A stretch of DNA of 64,000 bases from Propionibacterium sp. (GTDB taxonomy: Bacteria > Actinomycetota > Actinomycetes > Propionibacteriales > Propionibacteriaceae), in the NCBI GenBank assembly GCA_022837595.1, contig JALHFX010000001.1, positions 1-64,000 of the forward strand, written 5' to 3'. The translations under genes and the position numbers were made by a program. Positions 23,827 through 32,808 of this stretch are shown here, in pieces. The notes under the pieces were generated by a model. That model searched no databases, was not told the DNA's origin, and was given only the letters and a program-made list of their open reading frames with translations. How positions within the stretch are numbered: the first letter of the stretch is position 1; each line of letters starts with the position of its first letter.

Positions 23827-26040
23827 GTGTTCATAGAGAGTGCTTTCTTCAAGTTCTTGGCAAGGTTCATGGCCTTCTGGGTTTGCTTCACGTCTGTTGT
23901 TTATGCAGTCGATCCATACTCGGAAGCAAGTAACCTCTCGAATCTCGTCCGCCCCGGATCAACTTTTGACATCTATCAACAAGCCGAAGAAGCCCTGTCT
24001 TTTCCGGACGCAACAGCGGACGTACCGCAAGCCCTGAACTTTAGTTCGAACTTTGATCCGGGCCCTGGAGGACAAGCCCGTATCGACGCATGCGGCTCTG
24101 CAACACTCGACCCCAACAATCCCGCGCATATGGAGTGCTTTGCGGTAAATACCTCAACGCAAGCCAATATCGACATGTCTACAGGGCCGGCTCCAACCGA
24201 TCCAATCTTTACGCAATCTAGGGTAATCCAACAGAGTCCGAATTCGCAATTGAGCACGATGGGCTTCGGAATTACCGCTTCGCCGAACGCATGTGTTGCT
24301 GAGGATTTCGAACGAGCTACTTTCCGGACTGAGACATGTAATGAGGGGCGGATCGTTGATGAAGCCTGGTGCTCTTACAACCTGAATGTCACCGTGTCGA
24401 GCGTTAATCGTAGCTGCACCCGCCCTGTTGGGGGTTCATGCTCGATTACGCCCCCGGCCCCGATACAGGTATGCACGAACACGTGGCAAAAACCCCTTGA
24501 AACGACATGCCGTATGGAAAGCCCGGTTTGTACCAAAACTGGCACGACCTGCGTTGGCGGCTATTGGGACCCGATCTACGAAACGCGCAACATCGTCGAT
24601 CCGGAAACTGGCGCGGTTACCGGTACTGAACAAGTTCAAGTCGGCGAAACCTGGGTATGTACGACCGAGCAAGACACCTACGTTTGCAGGACTATCTCCT
24701 CCGAAACATGGGTGAATAATTGCGGCCACCTCGAGTCAAATCCACGGTGCGACTTTGAGAATGAGCCTGACCCGGATAACCCTGGCCTTGTCCCTGAGGC
24801 GCACTGCAGCGATTACGGCACACGAATTATCAACGGCCGTGCAATAACACGGTGCTGGTCGCAATCGTTACCCTTCGGATGCATCACTGATCGATTCGAG
24901 GAAGGCTGCGGCGCGATGGAGGCGCTCTCTTGCCGGCAGCAAGGAGAGCGGACATGTGCCAAGACATTCCCCACGACGAAGCGTGGACTTGATGGAGTAA
25001 TTGTCGCAAACCCATACGCGAGCCAGTGTGAAACCTTCGCAAGGAACTATGAGTGCCCTCTTGATAGCGCATCTATTCCAGTCGACAACTGCTCATCACA
25101 GCAAGTTTGCGTTACTGATAACAATGGAGTTACAAAATGCTGGGACTCCGGATACACATCTAACCAAGAAGATTTCCTGCAGGCTGCCGCAGCAATGGAG
25201 TTTGCAAAAGAGGCCGGCACTTATCTGAATCCAGACACGTTCCGCCTCTTTTCAGGAAGCTCTGAGCGATGCCGTTACCGTAACAAAGGCATCTCAATCA
25301 AATGTTGCCAAAGTTCAGGTGGAGCTCAAAGCAATAACGATGTTGTCTCTGAGTTCGTATCGGCGGCTACGGTATCAGCTGTAATGACGGGCATCGACTA
25401 CGTCTGGTACAAGTCTGCGCCCTACGTTTATGACTTCATGTACAGCTCGACTCAACCATTTCTTTCTGCGGTTGGTATGGAGGGATGGATTTCCAATAGC
25501 TGGACAAATGTCACTTTCAATCCGAGCTTCAGTTTCTATGGATTCACCTTTGCCTATAACATGCCGACCATTCCTCTTATCGGCGGGGCTATACCTGGCA
25601 CAACGACATTGGCGACAAATATCGCTGGAACCAATTTCAATCTTTACTTCAACCCGTACCTCTTCGCCTTGATGGTATTGCTTTACATCTACTTCGAATT
25701 GACATCCTGCACAGAAGCCGAGCAGATGCTTTCAATGAAGAAAGGCGCGGGGCTATGTACTCAAGTCGGGAGGCGGTGTAGCGGTCGCATTCTAAAGACC
25801 TGCCGACGCAGCTACTGCTGCTACAACTCAGAGCTGGCGAAGATTATCGGTGACGCGGGCAGAGCACAGCTGGGAACTGGCGCAAGCTGCGCAGGCCTTA
25901 CCGCTGCCCAGTTCCAGAGCCTTAACTTCGGCGCAATCGACTTCAGTCCTTTCTACGCCGATTTGATGAATTCGACGGGGCAGCCTGGGGCAGACTTCGC
26001 TCGCCAACGCGTAATTGAATCAATGAGCGGGTACGACTAA
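23827..26040 (+). CDS. traN: Mating-pair stabilisation protein TraN
   Basis: A 737-residue protein from a GTG start with a signal-like N-terminus (FMAFWVCFTSVVYA). It contains about 37 cysteines, typical of TraN, an outer-membrane adhesin that stabilises contact with the recipient. Cysteine-rich segments run from about residue 155 to 440 and again after 630 (SCTEAEQML, CSGRILKTCRRSYCC), and QLGTGASCAGL near the end matches the conserved TraN C-terminus. The variable middle carries recipient-receptor specificity in known TraN proteins. Confidence 0.92.
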   Translation: MFIESAFFKFLARFMAFWVCFTSVVYAVDPYSEASNLSNLVRPGSTFDIYQQAEEALSFPDATADVPQALNFSSNFDPGPGGQARIDACGSATLDPNNPAHMECFAVNTSTQANIDMSTGPAPTDPIFTQSRVIQQSPNSQLSTMGFGITASPNACVAEDFERATFRTETCNEGRIVDEAWCSYNLNVTVSSVNRSCTRPVGGSCSITPPAPIQVCTNTWQKPLETTCRMESPVCTKTGTTCVGGYWDPIYETRNIVDPETGAVTGTEQVQVGETWVCTTEQDTYVCRTISSETWVNNCGHLESNPRCDFENEPDPDNPGLVPEAHCSDYGTRIINGRAITRCWSQSLPFGCITDRFEEGCGAMEALSCRQQGERTCAKTFPTTKRGLDGVIVANPYASQCETFARNYECPLDSASIPVDNCSSQQVCVTDNNGVTKCWDSGYTSNQEDFLQAAAAMEFAKEAGTYLNPDTFRLFSGSSERCRYRNKGISIKCCQSSGGAQSNNDVVSEFVSAATVSAVMTGIDYVWYKSAPYVYDFMYSSTQPFLSAVGMEGWISNSWTNVTFNPSFSFYGFTFAYNMPTIPLIGGAIPGTTTLATNIAGTNFNLYFNPYLFALMVLLYIYFELTSCTEAEQMLSMKKGAGLCTQVGRRCSGRILKTCRRSYCCYNSELAKIIGDAGRAQLGTGASCAGLTAAQFQSLNFGAIDFSPFYADLMNSTGQPGADFARQRVIESMSGYD

Positions 26041-26049
26041 CCCTTGATG

Positions 26050-26077
26050 TGGAGCCTCATCCGACGATTAGGCTCCA
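26050..26077 (+). terminator. Possible terminator or attenuator hairpin
   Basis: TGGAGCCT and AGGCTCCA form an 8-base stem around a 12-base loop, followed by TTTTGG. It lies between traN and the next gene and could lower expression of that gene. Confidence 0.5.
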
Positions 26078-26091
26078 TTTTGGAGAAAATA

Positions 26092-26493
26092 ATGCAGAGA
26101 CTGAAACTGAGCTTGATAGCGATTACTTTTCTTCTTCTCTCACCCTCTATCCAGGCTGGTGAGATTGCAGACCTGTTCGATATTGCATCGGAGAGGGGCA
26201 GGGCAGAAGGCGTAGTTACCGGCCGCTTTGAGCGCAATATTCGAGACTACACACAGGCAGTTGGTGATATTCACGCACTTGTCGTTGACGCCGGAAGAGA
26301 GGCCGGATGCCGAGTTTTTGATGTGCGCTTGAAGATGAGCGTGAAAACACAACAGGGTGGAGTTACCCCGTACGAGCAACCGATAAGGGTGCCCGTGTGC
26401 GAGAACGGCTTGCCGCCCCCAGGCTTTCTTCCGCCCGATATGTACAAGCGCCTCATGCAGAACTACGAAGAGACGAAGGGCGTCGCAGATTGA
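26092..26493 (+). CDS. Small exported hypothetical protein
   Basis: A 133-residue protein. The ATG at 26092 follows TTGGAG and starts a signal peptide (MQRLKLSLIAITFLLLSPSI ... AG); an upstream in-frame ATG would bury it. The mature part has two cysteines and a Pro-rich end (NGLPPPGFLPPDMYKRL). Position behind traN suggests an envelope accessory of the transfer apparatus. No family recognised. Confidence 0.6.
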   Translation: MQRLKLSLIAITFLLLSPSIQAGEIADLFDIASERGRAEGVVTGRFERNIRDYTQAVGDIHALVVDAGREAGCRVFDVRLKMSVKTQQGGVTPYEQPIRVPVCENGLPPPGFLPPDMYKRLMQNYEETKGVAD

Positions 26494-26528
26494 GAAAATC
26501 GTAGCGCGTAGGGACGCCGGGGCGGTTT

Positions 26529-27485
26529 TTAGTAGGTTCGAGGCGGAAGGATCGCGGGCTGCTCCGCAAGCGTTCTCATGTACGACGTATCTTCGGGCTT
26601 TTTGAAGCGCTTGAACCAGTTCTGAGCAAAGCTCTGAGCCCTACGGGCTTCCTGAGTGGAAAGTCCAGCGAGGATCTGTGGAGTCTGTTTCGATCCGCTT
26701 CGCTCCATCCCCACTGCAATAAGACGGTACGCTCGGGATAGCATAAGGCTGTCTGCCGTTGATGCATCGTCATCATAGGTGGTGGCCACGATCCAGGCCG
26801 CATCTGAAATGTACGACTTCGCAGCATCCAGTAGGTATCCCCGAATCTGACGGCTCGATCCACCACTCGCCGTCCCTTCGTGAAGCATTTTCCCTGCGAT
26901 ATAGGCACCCATCGCCTCGCCTCGCGACGCTGCAAACTGCGCATTCTGCCAAGCGATACCGTACTCATTTCGCTTGTAATGATAAAGAGCCAAGTGGACG
27001 GCAGCTGCGGGTATCTGATCCTTGACGATGTTCATCGCGTACATCGCTCGCTTCTCATCGAACTGTATGCCTGACCCCTTCAGCTGCATGAGCGCGAAGT
27101 TGTATGTTCCCACCGCGTGCCCGGACTGAGCTGCCTGAGCGAAATAACGTGCGGCAATCGCAGCCACATCTTCCGCTTTCTTTTGGCGGCTAAGCCCCTC
27201 TGCATAAATGTGCCCCACGTAGTTCTGCGCGTCAGCGTTCCCTCGGTCGGCCAGCCGCTCGAGCCGCGCCAGTGCGTTCTTGTTGCGTCCCTTGAATGCC
27301 CTCCAGGCGCTTGTGGCTTCAGTGCTCTCAACCCCTGTCGTCGCCCACGAACTTACAGAGCTCGCCGCATCGGCAGCGGCCTGTATTCCACGATCCACAA
27401 GACCCCTGGGCTCCTCGGCAATGACAGGAAAGCTCACTGTAAGCGCTGCAGCCAGTAGGGATGTCGGCAGTCTTCGTAGAAACAT
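26529..27485 (-). CDS. Exported Sel1-repeat protein
   Basis: A 318-residue protein, the only leftward gene inside this rightward transfer block. The start at 27485 has GGGAGA and gives a signal peptide (MFLRRLPTSLLAAALTVSFP ... IAE); the frame is open 93 codons further upstream without a good start. Residues about 60-220 contain Sel1-like TPR repeats: RLADRGNADAQNYVGHIYAEG, FAQAAQSGHAVGTYNFALM and AASRGEAMGAYIAGKMLHEG. Sel1 proteins are periplasmic scaffolds for protein interactions. Its direction suggests separate control from the tra genes. Confidence 0.75.
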   Translation of the reverse strand: MFLRRLPTSLLAAALTVSFPVIAEEPRGLVDRGIQAAADAASSVSSWATTGVESTEATSAWRAFKGRNKNALARLERLADRGNADAQNYVGHIYAEGLSRQKKAEDVAAIAARYFAQAAQSGHAVGTYNFALMQLKGSGIQFDEKRAMYAMNIVKDQIPAAAVHLALYHYKRNEYGIAWQNAQFAASRGEAMGAYIAGKMLHEGTASGGSSRQIRGYLLDAAKSYISDAAWIVATTYDDDASTADSLMLSRAYRLIAVGMERSGSKQTPQILAGLSTQEARRAQSFAQNWFKRFKKPEDTSYMRTLAEQPAILPPRTY

Positions 27486-27527
27486 TTGTGATTCTCCCTG
27501 CGTCGGTTGATAATCTTGTTTGAACGC

Positions 27528-27977
27528 ATGATAATGCAATCCGCAATGCTTAGTAATCCTAGCCGAACCGCTCTCACTCTCGCATCGCTCCTGCTCTACC
27601 TGTCGGGGCCGGCACATGCGTTTTGTTTTGATGCTGCGGGACGCGAGTTCGGTGTGGATAGCCGGCTGTTGTGGGCAATTGCAAAGGTTGAGAGCGGTTT
27701 TGATCCCCAGGCGATCGGACCTGACGGTAAGGATCTGGGCCTGATGCAAGTTCGAACGATCCACATCGACGACCTGAGATCGCGATTTGGGGTGCAGATC
27801 ACTAGGCAGGATTTGTTCGATCCGTGTTTCAACGTTCGAATGGGAGCGTGGGTGTTGGCAACAAAGATTCAGCGATACGGGCCTACATGGGAAGCCGTCG
27901 GAAGCTACAACGCGCGATCTCGAGATAAGCGTGACATCTACATCCGTAAGGTGTGGGTCGCGTACAGGTCATCCTGA
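27528..27977 (+). CDS. Lytic transglycosylase (VirB1-like, SLT domain)
   Basis: A 149-residue exported protein. A signal peptide ends near AHA (residue 31), and the SLT fold follows: LLWAIAKVESGFDPQAIG with catalytic Glu55, DLGLMQV, FDPCFNVRMGAWVLA and SYNARS. It would cut glycan strands so that the secretion channel can cross the peptidoglycan, like VirB1 or TraF-region orf169 of F. The start is uncertain (ATG 27528, ATG 27534 or an earlier in-frame codon). It is coupled to the next gene by a TGATG overlap. Confidence 0.88.
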   Translation: MIMQSAMLSNPSRTALTLASLLLYLSGPAHAFCFDAAGREFGVDSRLLWAIAKVESGFDPQAIGPDGKDLGLMQVRTIHIDDLRSRFGVQITRQDLFDPCFNVRMGAWVLATKIQRYGPTWEAVGSYNARSRDKRDIYIRKVWVAYRSS

Positions 27978-28366
27978 TGATTATCAAAAGTCTTCTTGGT
28001 GGTGCGGGCCTCGTCCTAACGGTTGGATGGTTTGTATGGGTAATCGTCCCGCAGGACTCGTGTGAACGTATCGAAAGATCTGGGAGTGTCATCAGAGGGA
28101 TTGGGAACGTATTGCGCGACACGCTGGAGCCAAGAGTTAGCTCCGATACCAAGCTCGACATGATTCGATGGTCGATCCAAGCGGAGAACGGTTTCAAGGG
28201 TTTTGTCGCAAACCAGTTTTTCAACCGCCTCGACTGTTCAACGTGGCATGGCCGAGATGAATTCAGGGAGCGTCTCTTGGAACTTCTTCAGGATTCTGCA
28301 GCGACGGACCTCGGCGCGAGTAATCAAGACGATCGGAAGAAACAAGAACCGGAGCAGCAGCCGTGA
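27977..28366 (+). CDS. Small membrane-anchored hypothetical protein
   Basis: A 129-residue protein with one N-terminal hydrophobic segment (residues 5-25, SLLGGAGLVLTVGWFVWVIV) that is an anchor or uncleaved signal. A soluble helical domain and a Gln/Glu/Lys-rich tail follow. It overlaps both neighbours (TGATG and GTGA). Tight coupling to the GspE-like ATPase suggests it may be the membrane partner of that enzyme (inference). No known family. Confidence 0.6.
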   Translation: MIIKSLLGGAGLVLTVGWFVWVIVPQDSCERIERSGSVIRGIGNVLRDTLEPRVSSDTKLDMIRWSIQAENGFKGFVANQFFNRLDCSTWHGRDEFRERLLELLQDSAATDLGASNQDDRKKQEPEQQP

Positions 28367-29805
28367 AAGAGCCAGACAATTTCATCTCAAACAATCCGAA
28401 TGAGCGCGAAGCAGTACAGGTACTGAACGATCTTTTTCTCGAAGCTGCGCTAACTCGATCTGCCGACGTTCATTTTCAGGAAGACTCTAGAGGTGTTCGC
28501 GTTAGGCGACGCGCGCCTGGCGGCGCTCTAATGGAAATTGGGCAGTACTCGTCTTACTACGCAGGGGTCTTCGACCAGAAAGTGCGTAGTCGGTCCCGTC
28601 TTTCGCTGTCTGACCACCACACCCCTCTCGATGGGCGCATGGGTCTTCGTTTCCCCGAAAACGGAAAAGTCATCGATATTCGCGTTTCGATTGTGCCGAC
28701 AGTCGACGGGCAAAGCGTTGTCTGCCGGCTCCTGGATCAGGCGAACGTATCTATGGATCTTACGGAGCTCGCGCTCCCTCCCGCAGTTGACGAGGCGATG
28801 CGGGTAATCCTCCAAGAACCGCACGGGCTATTTGTCGTGACCGGTCCAACGGGGTCTGGAAAAACCACGACGCTGTACGCACTGGTCAACGAGATCAACG
28901 AGCACAGCCTGAACATCATCACGATCGAGAACCCGGTTGAGTATCGACTTGCTGGCTTGAACCAGATCAACATCGATCCAATTCACATGCCTTACCCGGC
29001 CGCACTGCGAGCAGTTCTTCGTCAGGACCCGGATGTGATCATGATCGGCGAGATTCGCGACGCTGAGACGGCGCGTATAGCCGTTGAAGCGGCGAATACG
29101 GGCCACCTCGTCATTGCATCGATGCACGCAAACAACGCAGCGATGGGATGCACTCGACTGATAGAGCTCGGCGTCGATCCAGGTACGCTAGCTGCGTCAT
29201 TGCGCGGAATCACTGCGCAACGGCTAGTTCGTCGAATTGATCCGGAGCTCAAGCCTTCATGGGGCTCGGCGAATGAGATCGAGCTCGAATGGATGCGAAT
29301 CCATGGATTGCCGTTCGAGGGCGAATCGTTTCCCCGTGTTCCAAACGCCCTTTCCTACAAAGGGAACGTCCCACTTGTCGAGATGATTGTTGGCGACGAG
29401 GCCGTCCGGCGGGTTATTTCTCGCGGAGGGAGCCCAGAAGAGATCGTCGCAGCCGCTTCTCGTCAGCCCCAGTTCGAGTTACTCGCATTCGAAGCCGCTT
29501 CCAAAGCAACTCGGGGCTTGACGACGCTGGATGAAGCTCGACGCGTCACCTCGTCGGCGGATGCATTGAAGCTTGAGTACAAACGCCTGGGCTATGCCCT
29601 GATTGAATCTGGTGTTGCCACTTCATCCGAAATTGAACAGGCCATCAGCAGGCAGACTGAGTACAAGCGTAGCGGTGTTTTGCGCCCTATTGGTCGAGTA
29701 CTCATTGAAATGGGCGTTTGCTCTGAAATAGAAATTCGTCGGGCCCTCGGTCACGACGATAAGCTTGAGGAGGTGAACTTTGAATCGTCGCCAATTTCTG
29801 TTTAA
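28363..29805 (+). CDS. GspE/PilB-family secretion ATPase with C-terminal MshEN-like segment
   Basis: A 480-residue hexameric-type secretion ATPase from a GTG start. The N2-like domain (residues 15-130) has SADVHFQ and DGRMGLR. Walker A is GPTGSGKT at 161-168, the Asp box is TIENPVEY, Walker B is DVIMIGEIRDAET (about 223-235) and the His box is HLVIASMHANNA. The zinc-binding tetracysteine motif of GspE/PilB is missing. Residues about 405-465 (RLGYALIESG, IGRVLIEMG, EIEQAISRQ) resemble the MshEN c-di-GMP-binding domain, which is normally N-terminal. Canonical F systems have only TraC and TraD as ATPases, so this enzyme is an extra component. No T2SS or type IV pilus genes lie near. Confidence 0.85.
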   Translation: MKEPDNFISNNPNEREAVQVLNDLFLEAALTRSADVHFQEDSRGVRVRRRAPGGALMEIGQYSSYYAGVFDQKVRSRSRLSLSDHHTPLDGRMGLRFPENGKVIDIRVSIVPTVDGQSVVCRLLDQANVSMDLTELALPPAVDEAMRVILQEPHGLFVVTGPTGSGKTTTLYALVNEINEHSLNIITIENPVEYRLAGLNQINIDPIHMPYPAALRAVLRQDPDVIMIGEIRDAETARIAVEAANTGHLVIASMHANNAAMGCTRLIELGVDPGTLAASLRGITAQRLVRRIDPELKPSWGSANEIELEWMRIHGLPFEGESFPRVPNALSYKGNVPLVEMIVGDEAVRRVISRGGSPEEIVAAASRQPQFELLAFEAASKATRGLTTLDEARRVTSSADALKLEYKRLGYALIESGVATSSEIEQAISRQTEYKRSGVLRPIGRVLIEMGVCSEIEIRRALGHDDKLEEVNFESSPISV

Positions 29806-30418
29806 CGGTTCTATGGCTGCTACAGCTGCGCTTGCTGCGCCCACCTTGTTTGCTCAAGAAGCGCCTGTTGAACCGTTTCGTCGAATCGGCCCAAATCCGG
29901 AAGACAAGAACAAGATTCTTGCTTTCTTCCAGTTCAGTTGCCCTGCATGTCGTGCATCGCACGAGATGCTCCATCGTTGGGGTGCGACGGTCCCTAGTCC
30001 AATGACCTTCGAGTTTGTTCCGGTCATCTATCCTGACATGTCTGTCATTGCTTCCGCGAGAGCTTGGCTTGCAGCTTCTCTTCTTGACGCAGCATCGTTG
30101 AGAGCTTTTGAAACTGCGGCCTACAAGGCGTTGCAAAGCGGGGGGCTCGATCCAGTCAAGCCCGCTACCTGGTCTGTTGTTGCTCGAGACGCCGGTATCC
30201 CTCATGCGGCCTACGCTGCTGCGTGGGCAAAGATCACCAAGGACAGCCTTGAGCCACTTGCCCACATCTTTTTCCGGAATCAGGTTCAGGCAACACCGTC
30301 GATCACGATCGGAGGCCAGTACCTCGTTACTCCCGACAACGCCAATGGGCATGAAGGGATCTTTATTCAACTGCTCAACGGGATCACTTCTGCTGTGATC
30401 GAAGGCAGAAAGCTGTGA
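29780..30418 (+). CDS. DsbA-like thiol-disulfide protein
   Basis: A 212-residue protein starting at TTG 29780, 26 bases inside the ATPase gene, with a twin-arginine-like signal (MNRRQFLFNGSMAATAALAA). The thioredoxin fold carries CPAC at 54-57 and QATPSITI with the cis-Pro. A helical insertion between them fits DsbA. It would introduce disulfides into exported transfer proteins, complementing DsbC at 20642. The CPAC active site differs from the CPHC of E. coli DsbA. Confidence 0.82.
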   Translation: MNRRQFLFNGSMAATAALAAPTLFAQEAPVEPFRRIGPNPEDKNKILAFFQFSCPACRASHEMLHRWGATVPSPMTFEFVPVIYPDMSVIASARAWLAASLLDAASLRAFETAAYKALQSGGLDPVKPATWSVVARDAGIPHAAYAAAWAKITKDSLEPLAHIFFRNQVQATPSITIGGQYLVTPDNANGHEGIFIQLLNGITSAVIEGRKL

Positions 30419-31020
30419 AACCCCAAGTACCTCTGAATATTCTGTTGGCTGCCGCGGCGTTCATCGGCGCGACATCGGTAATCGCACAAGACCGGCATAG
30501 CGTGTATCCGTTCGAGGCTACTGAATACGAACCTAGCCAGTTCTCTTACGGCGTGGGCCAGGACACGGCAACAACTCTTATTAAGCGCCCCGTTCAGAAA
30601 GGTGAAACTCAGTGGGTCGAAATGGAGCGCACTCCACTTCGTACCGCCTCGACATCAGCCAAGTCAGACGGGACTGGATCGAACCCGGGTGACTATGACC
30701 TCATTCCTGGAGCCACCGTTTTCTTTGCCTTTGACTCTACGGTTCCGTTGAACCCCGAGGTCATATCCAGCTTCCAGTTTGGGGATGACACCAAGATTCG
30801 TCTTATTGGGCGTACAGATCCGATCGGCACCAACTCGTACAACGATCGTCTTGCCTACAAACGCGCGGCCTCAGTTGCCTCTCTCTTTAAGCTGAAAGGC
30901 ATGAAGCAATCCCAGATGGAACTTGTTTCCTTGGGCGCACGGTCGCCAATTGCTCCAACTGATACCGAGTCTGGTCGCCAAAAGAATCGACAAGTTCTCA
31001 TTGAATTGAGGAAGCAATAA
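30415..31020 (+). CDS. OmpA-domain (peptidoglycan-binding) exported protein
   Basis: A 201-residue protein from a GTG overlapping the previous stop. The signal peptide ends near IAQ (residue 25). Residues about 95-200 form an OmpA/MotB C-terminal domain: FFAFDSTVPLNPE, GRTDPIGTNSYNDRLAYKRA, LVSLGARSPIAPTD and RQKNRQVLIEL. The domain would bind peptidoglycan noncovalently. Its place just upstream of traL suggests anchoring of the transfer apparatus to the wall. Canonical F-type systems do not include such a protein. Confidence 0.85.
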   Translation: MKPQVPLNILLAAAAFIGATSVIAQDRHSVYPFEATEYEPSQFSYGVGQDTATTLIKRPVQKGETQWVEMERTPLRTASTSAKSDGTGSNPGDYDLIPGATVFFAFDSTVPLNPEVISSFQFGDDTKIRLIGRTDPIGTNSYNDRLAYKRAASVASLFKLKGMKQSQMELVSLGARSPIAPTDTESGRQKNRQVLIELRKQ

Positions 31021-31310
31021 TGGCGCTCGAGGTTGATATCCCCCGTTATGTCGATTCCCAACAACAGTTTTACGCATGGGAATTTGACGAATTTATTGTC
31101 GGGTTTACTCTGTTCTCTGTTGGCATTCTCTCGCGATCAACGATCGGCCTATTTCTCGGCGTTGCAGTGATGCTTATCTCTATTCGAATAATGAGGCGCT
31201 GGAAGGAAGGGGAACTCGAAGGCGCAATCATGCATGTCTTCTATGCAAAGGGTTTTGGCGGAATGAATAAAGTGTACACAGACGGGATGCGTCGGAGGTT
31301 CTGGCTATGA
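31020..31310 (+). CDS. traL: Conjugal transfer protein TraL
   Basis: A 96-residue inner-membrane protein with the TraL pattern: IPRYVDSQQQFYAWEFDEF at the N-terminus, a hydrophobic hairpin (residues 28-58), then RRWKEGELEGAIMHVFYAKG. TraL corresponds to VirB3 and is needed for pilus assembly. The start overlaps the previous stop by one base. First of the traLEKB core. Confidence 0.93.
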   Translation: MALEVDIPRYVDSQQQFYAWEFDEFIVGFTLFSVGILSRSTIGLFLGVAVMLISIRIMRRWKEGELEGAIMHVFYAKGFGGMNKVYTDGMRRRFWL

Positions 31311-31927
31311 AAGTTCCGATGCTTTTTCGTAGCCTGCAGGCTGCAACAGCGATGGTCATCGTCCTTACCGTTGGATTGGTGATCGCTGTAGCAGTCGGCG
31401 GCATAGCCGTCACCCGGGCGATGGAACAACGCGAACGAATCATCCTCATTCCTCCGTACCTGGATCGACAAGTTCAGCTCGGTTGGTCGGCAGCGTCAGC
31501 CGACTACCTTAAATCGTTTGGGATGTACTTCACGACTCTGGCTGCGAACGTAACCCCGAACAACATCGATTTCGTCGCTCAGAACCTCGAGCTCTTCGTG
31601 GATTCAAGAATCTTCCCGGACGTTCGTCGAACACTAAAAGCAACTGCCGAAAACCCTCAATTCAGAGGGACGGGCAGCTCGCTTGTATTCCAGCCGAACG
31701 AAATTCTCTTCGAACCCGAAACCATGAAGGTTTTCGTTGGTGGCACTGCAACTCACCGAGATGCTGCAGGGCGAAAGACAGATACCGAAATGATTTACGA
31801 GCTGGGCGTCGAGATGAGAACTGGCCGCCCATGGATTACCAGCATTGAAACTTACGACGGCCGAGAAATGCGTACCCAGAAATGGAGACAACAGCATCCG
31901 AACTTCCGCGAGGAGGCTGGAAAATGA
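31307..31927 (+). CDS. traE: Conjugal transfer protein TraE
   Basis: A 206-residue bitopic inner-membrane protein corresponding to VirB8. A single transmembrane segment (about 16-36) precedes a periplasmic domain. IILIPPYLDRQVQLGWSAASADYLKSFG and FVGGTATHRDAAGRK are recognisable TraE features. Overlaps traL and traK by 4 bases each. Confidence 0.93.
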   Translation: MKVPMLFRSLQAATAMVIVLTVGLVIAVAVGGIAVTRAMEQRERIILIPPYLDRQVQLGWSAASADYLKSFGMYFTTLAANVTPNNIDFVAQNLELFVDSRIFPDVRRTLKATAENPQFRGTGSSLVFQPNEILFEPETMKVFVGGTATHRDAAGRKTDTEMIYELGVEMRTGRPWITSIETYDGREMRTQKWRQQHPNFREEAGK

Positions 31928-32808
31928 AAAGACTCGTACTGACTGCTGTTGCAACGCTGATTTCCTCATCGGTTCTTGCACAGACGACAATTCGTCCGCC
32001 GACTCCGGACCAGCCGCCCGCAGTTCCATTTGTGGCAGGGACAGTTCCGCCGCAACCGCGACTTGATGTACAGCCCCGCGCAACTGCGCCTTTGCCCATG
32101 CCGGGGTTCGGTTCGAGCCTCTCGGGCGACGTTAATGCGCTTAAAGCGCAGACAATCCGCGTAACGCCTGGGCAGAACGAAGTCGTCAACGTCTCAATGG
32201 TTCAGGCCAACCGAGTCGGCACTCCATTTGCCGCACCTAAGGCCGTTGGAATCATCCCCGAAGGGATGATCGTGGAGGCTGTCGGGCAGAGCCTCTACAT
32301 TCAGATGCCCAGCACTAGCACGGACCCGCAGTCACTCTTTGTGACCGGATCTCGTCCGAACGATCCGGTTATCTCACTGATTCTGGTTCCCCAGGCGATC
32401 CCGTCACAGACAGCGATTCTTCAGTTCGATGTTCCGGAGCCTGGACTACAGCCAGATCAAAACAATGAACCCGACAACTACCAGCAGCGGCTGATCCAGA
32501 TGATGCGCCAGGCTGCCGTCAATCAGGTTCCCGTCGGCATGTCCGAAGCAGCCCTGCCTCGCGCTGTGGGTCGCCGTGGCCCTTTATTGATCCGGCCGGA
32601 AATGCGGTACTCGAGCGCCACCATGGATCAATGGCGTTACCGAGTTGAATCGATTAGTGACGAAGAAATCGAACTCGATGAAGCAGCATTTTGGGAACGA
32701 GGCGTTCGTGCTGTCGCCATCCTTCCGAGTACGCGTCTTCGTAAAGGTGATCACGCCTACGTCTACGTGATTTCGGATAAAACCGCCTTCCAGAATGGTG
32801 CGCGATGA
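31924..32808 (+). CDS. traK: Outer-membrane-ring protein TraK (secretin-like)
   Basis: A 294-residue exported protein, start at 31924 overlapping the traE stop. The signal peptide is MKRLVLTAVATLISSSVLAQ. A Pro-rich stretch precedes the TraK/VirB9-like domain (RVTPGQNEVVNVSMVQANRVGTPF, SLFVTGSRPNDPVISLILVP). TraK forms the outer-membrane core complex with TraV and TraB. The C-terminal RLRKGDHAYVYVI strand fits the VirB9 C-domain. Confidence 0.9.
   Translation: MKRLVLTAVATLISSSVLAQTTIRPPTPDQPPAVPFVAGTVPPQPRLDVQPRATAPLPMPGFGSSLSGDVNALKAQTIRVTPGQNEVVNVSMVQANRVGTPFAAPKAVGIIPEGMIVEAVGQSLYIQMPSTSTDPQSLFVTGSRPNDPVISLILVPQAIPSQTAILQFDVPEPGLQPDQNNEPDNYQQRLIQMMRQAAVNQVPVGMSEAALPRAVGRRGPLLIRPEMRYSSATMDQWRYRVESISDEEIELDEAAFWERGVRAVAILPSTRLRKGDHAYVYVISDKTAFQNGAR

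Noticed and set aside
27486..27764. 93-codon N-terminal extension of the Sel1 protein
   Set aside because: It would bury the signal peptide, and it overlaps the transglycosylase gene; the start at 27485 has a good ribosome binding site.
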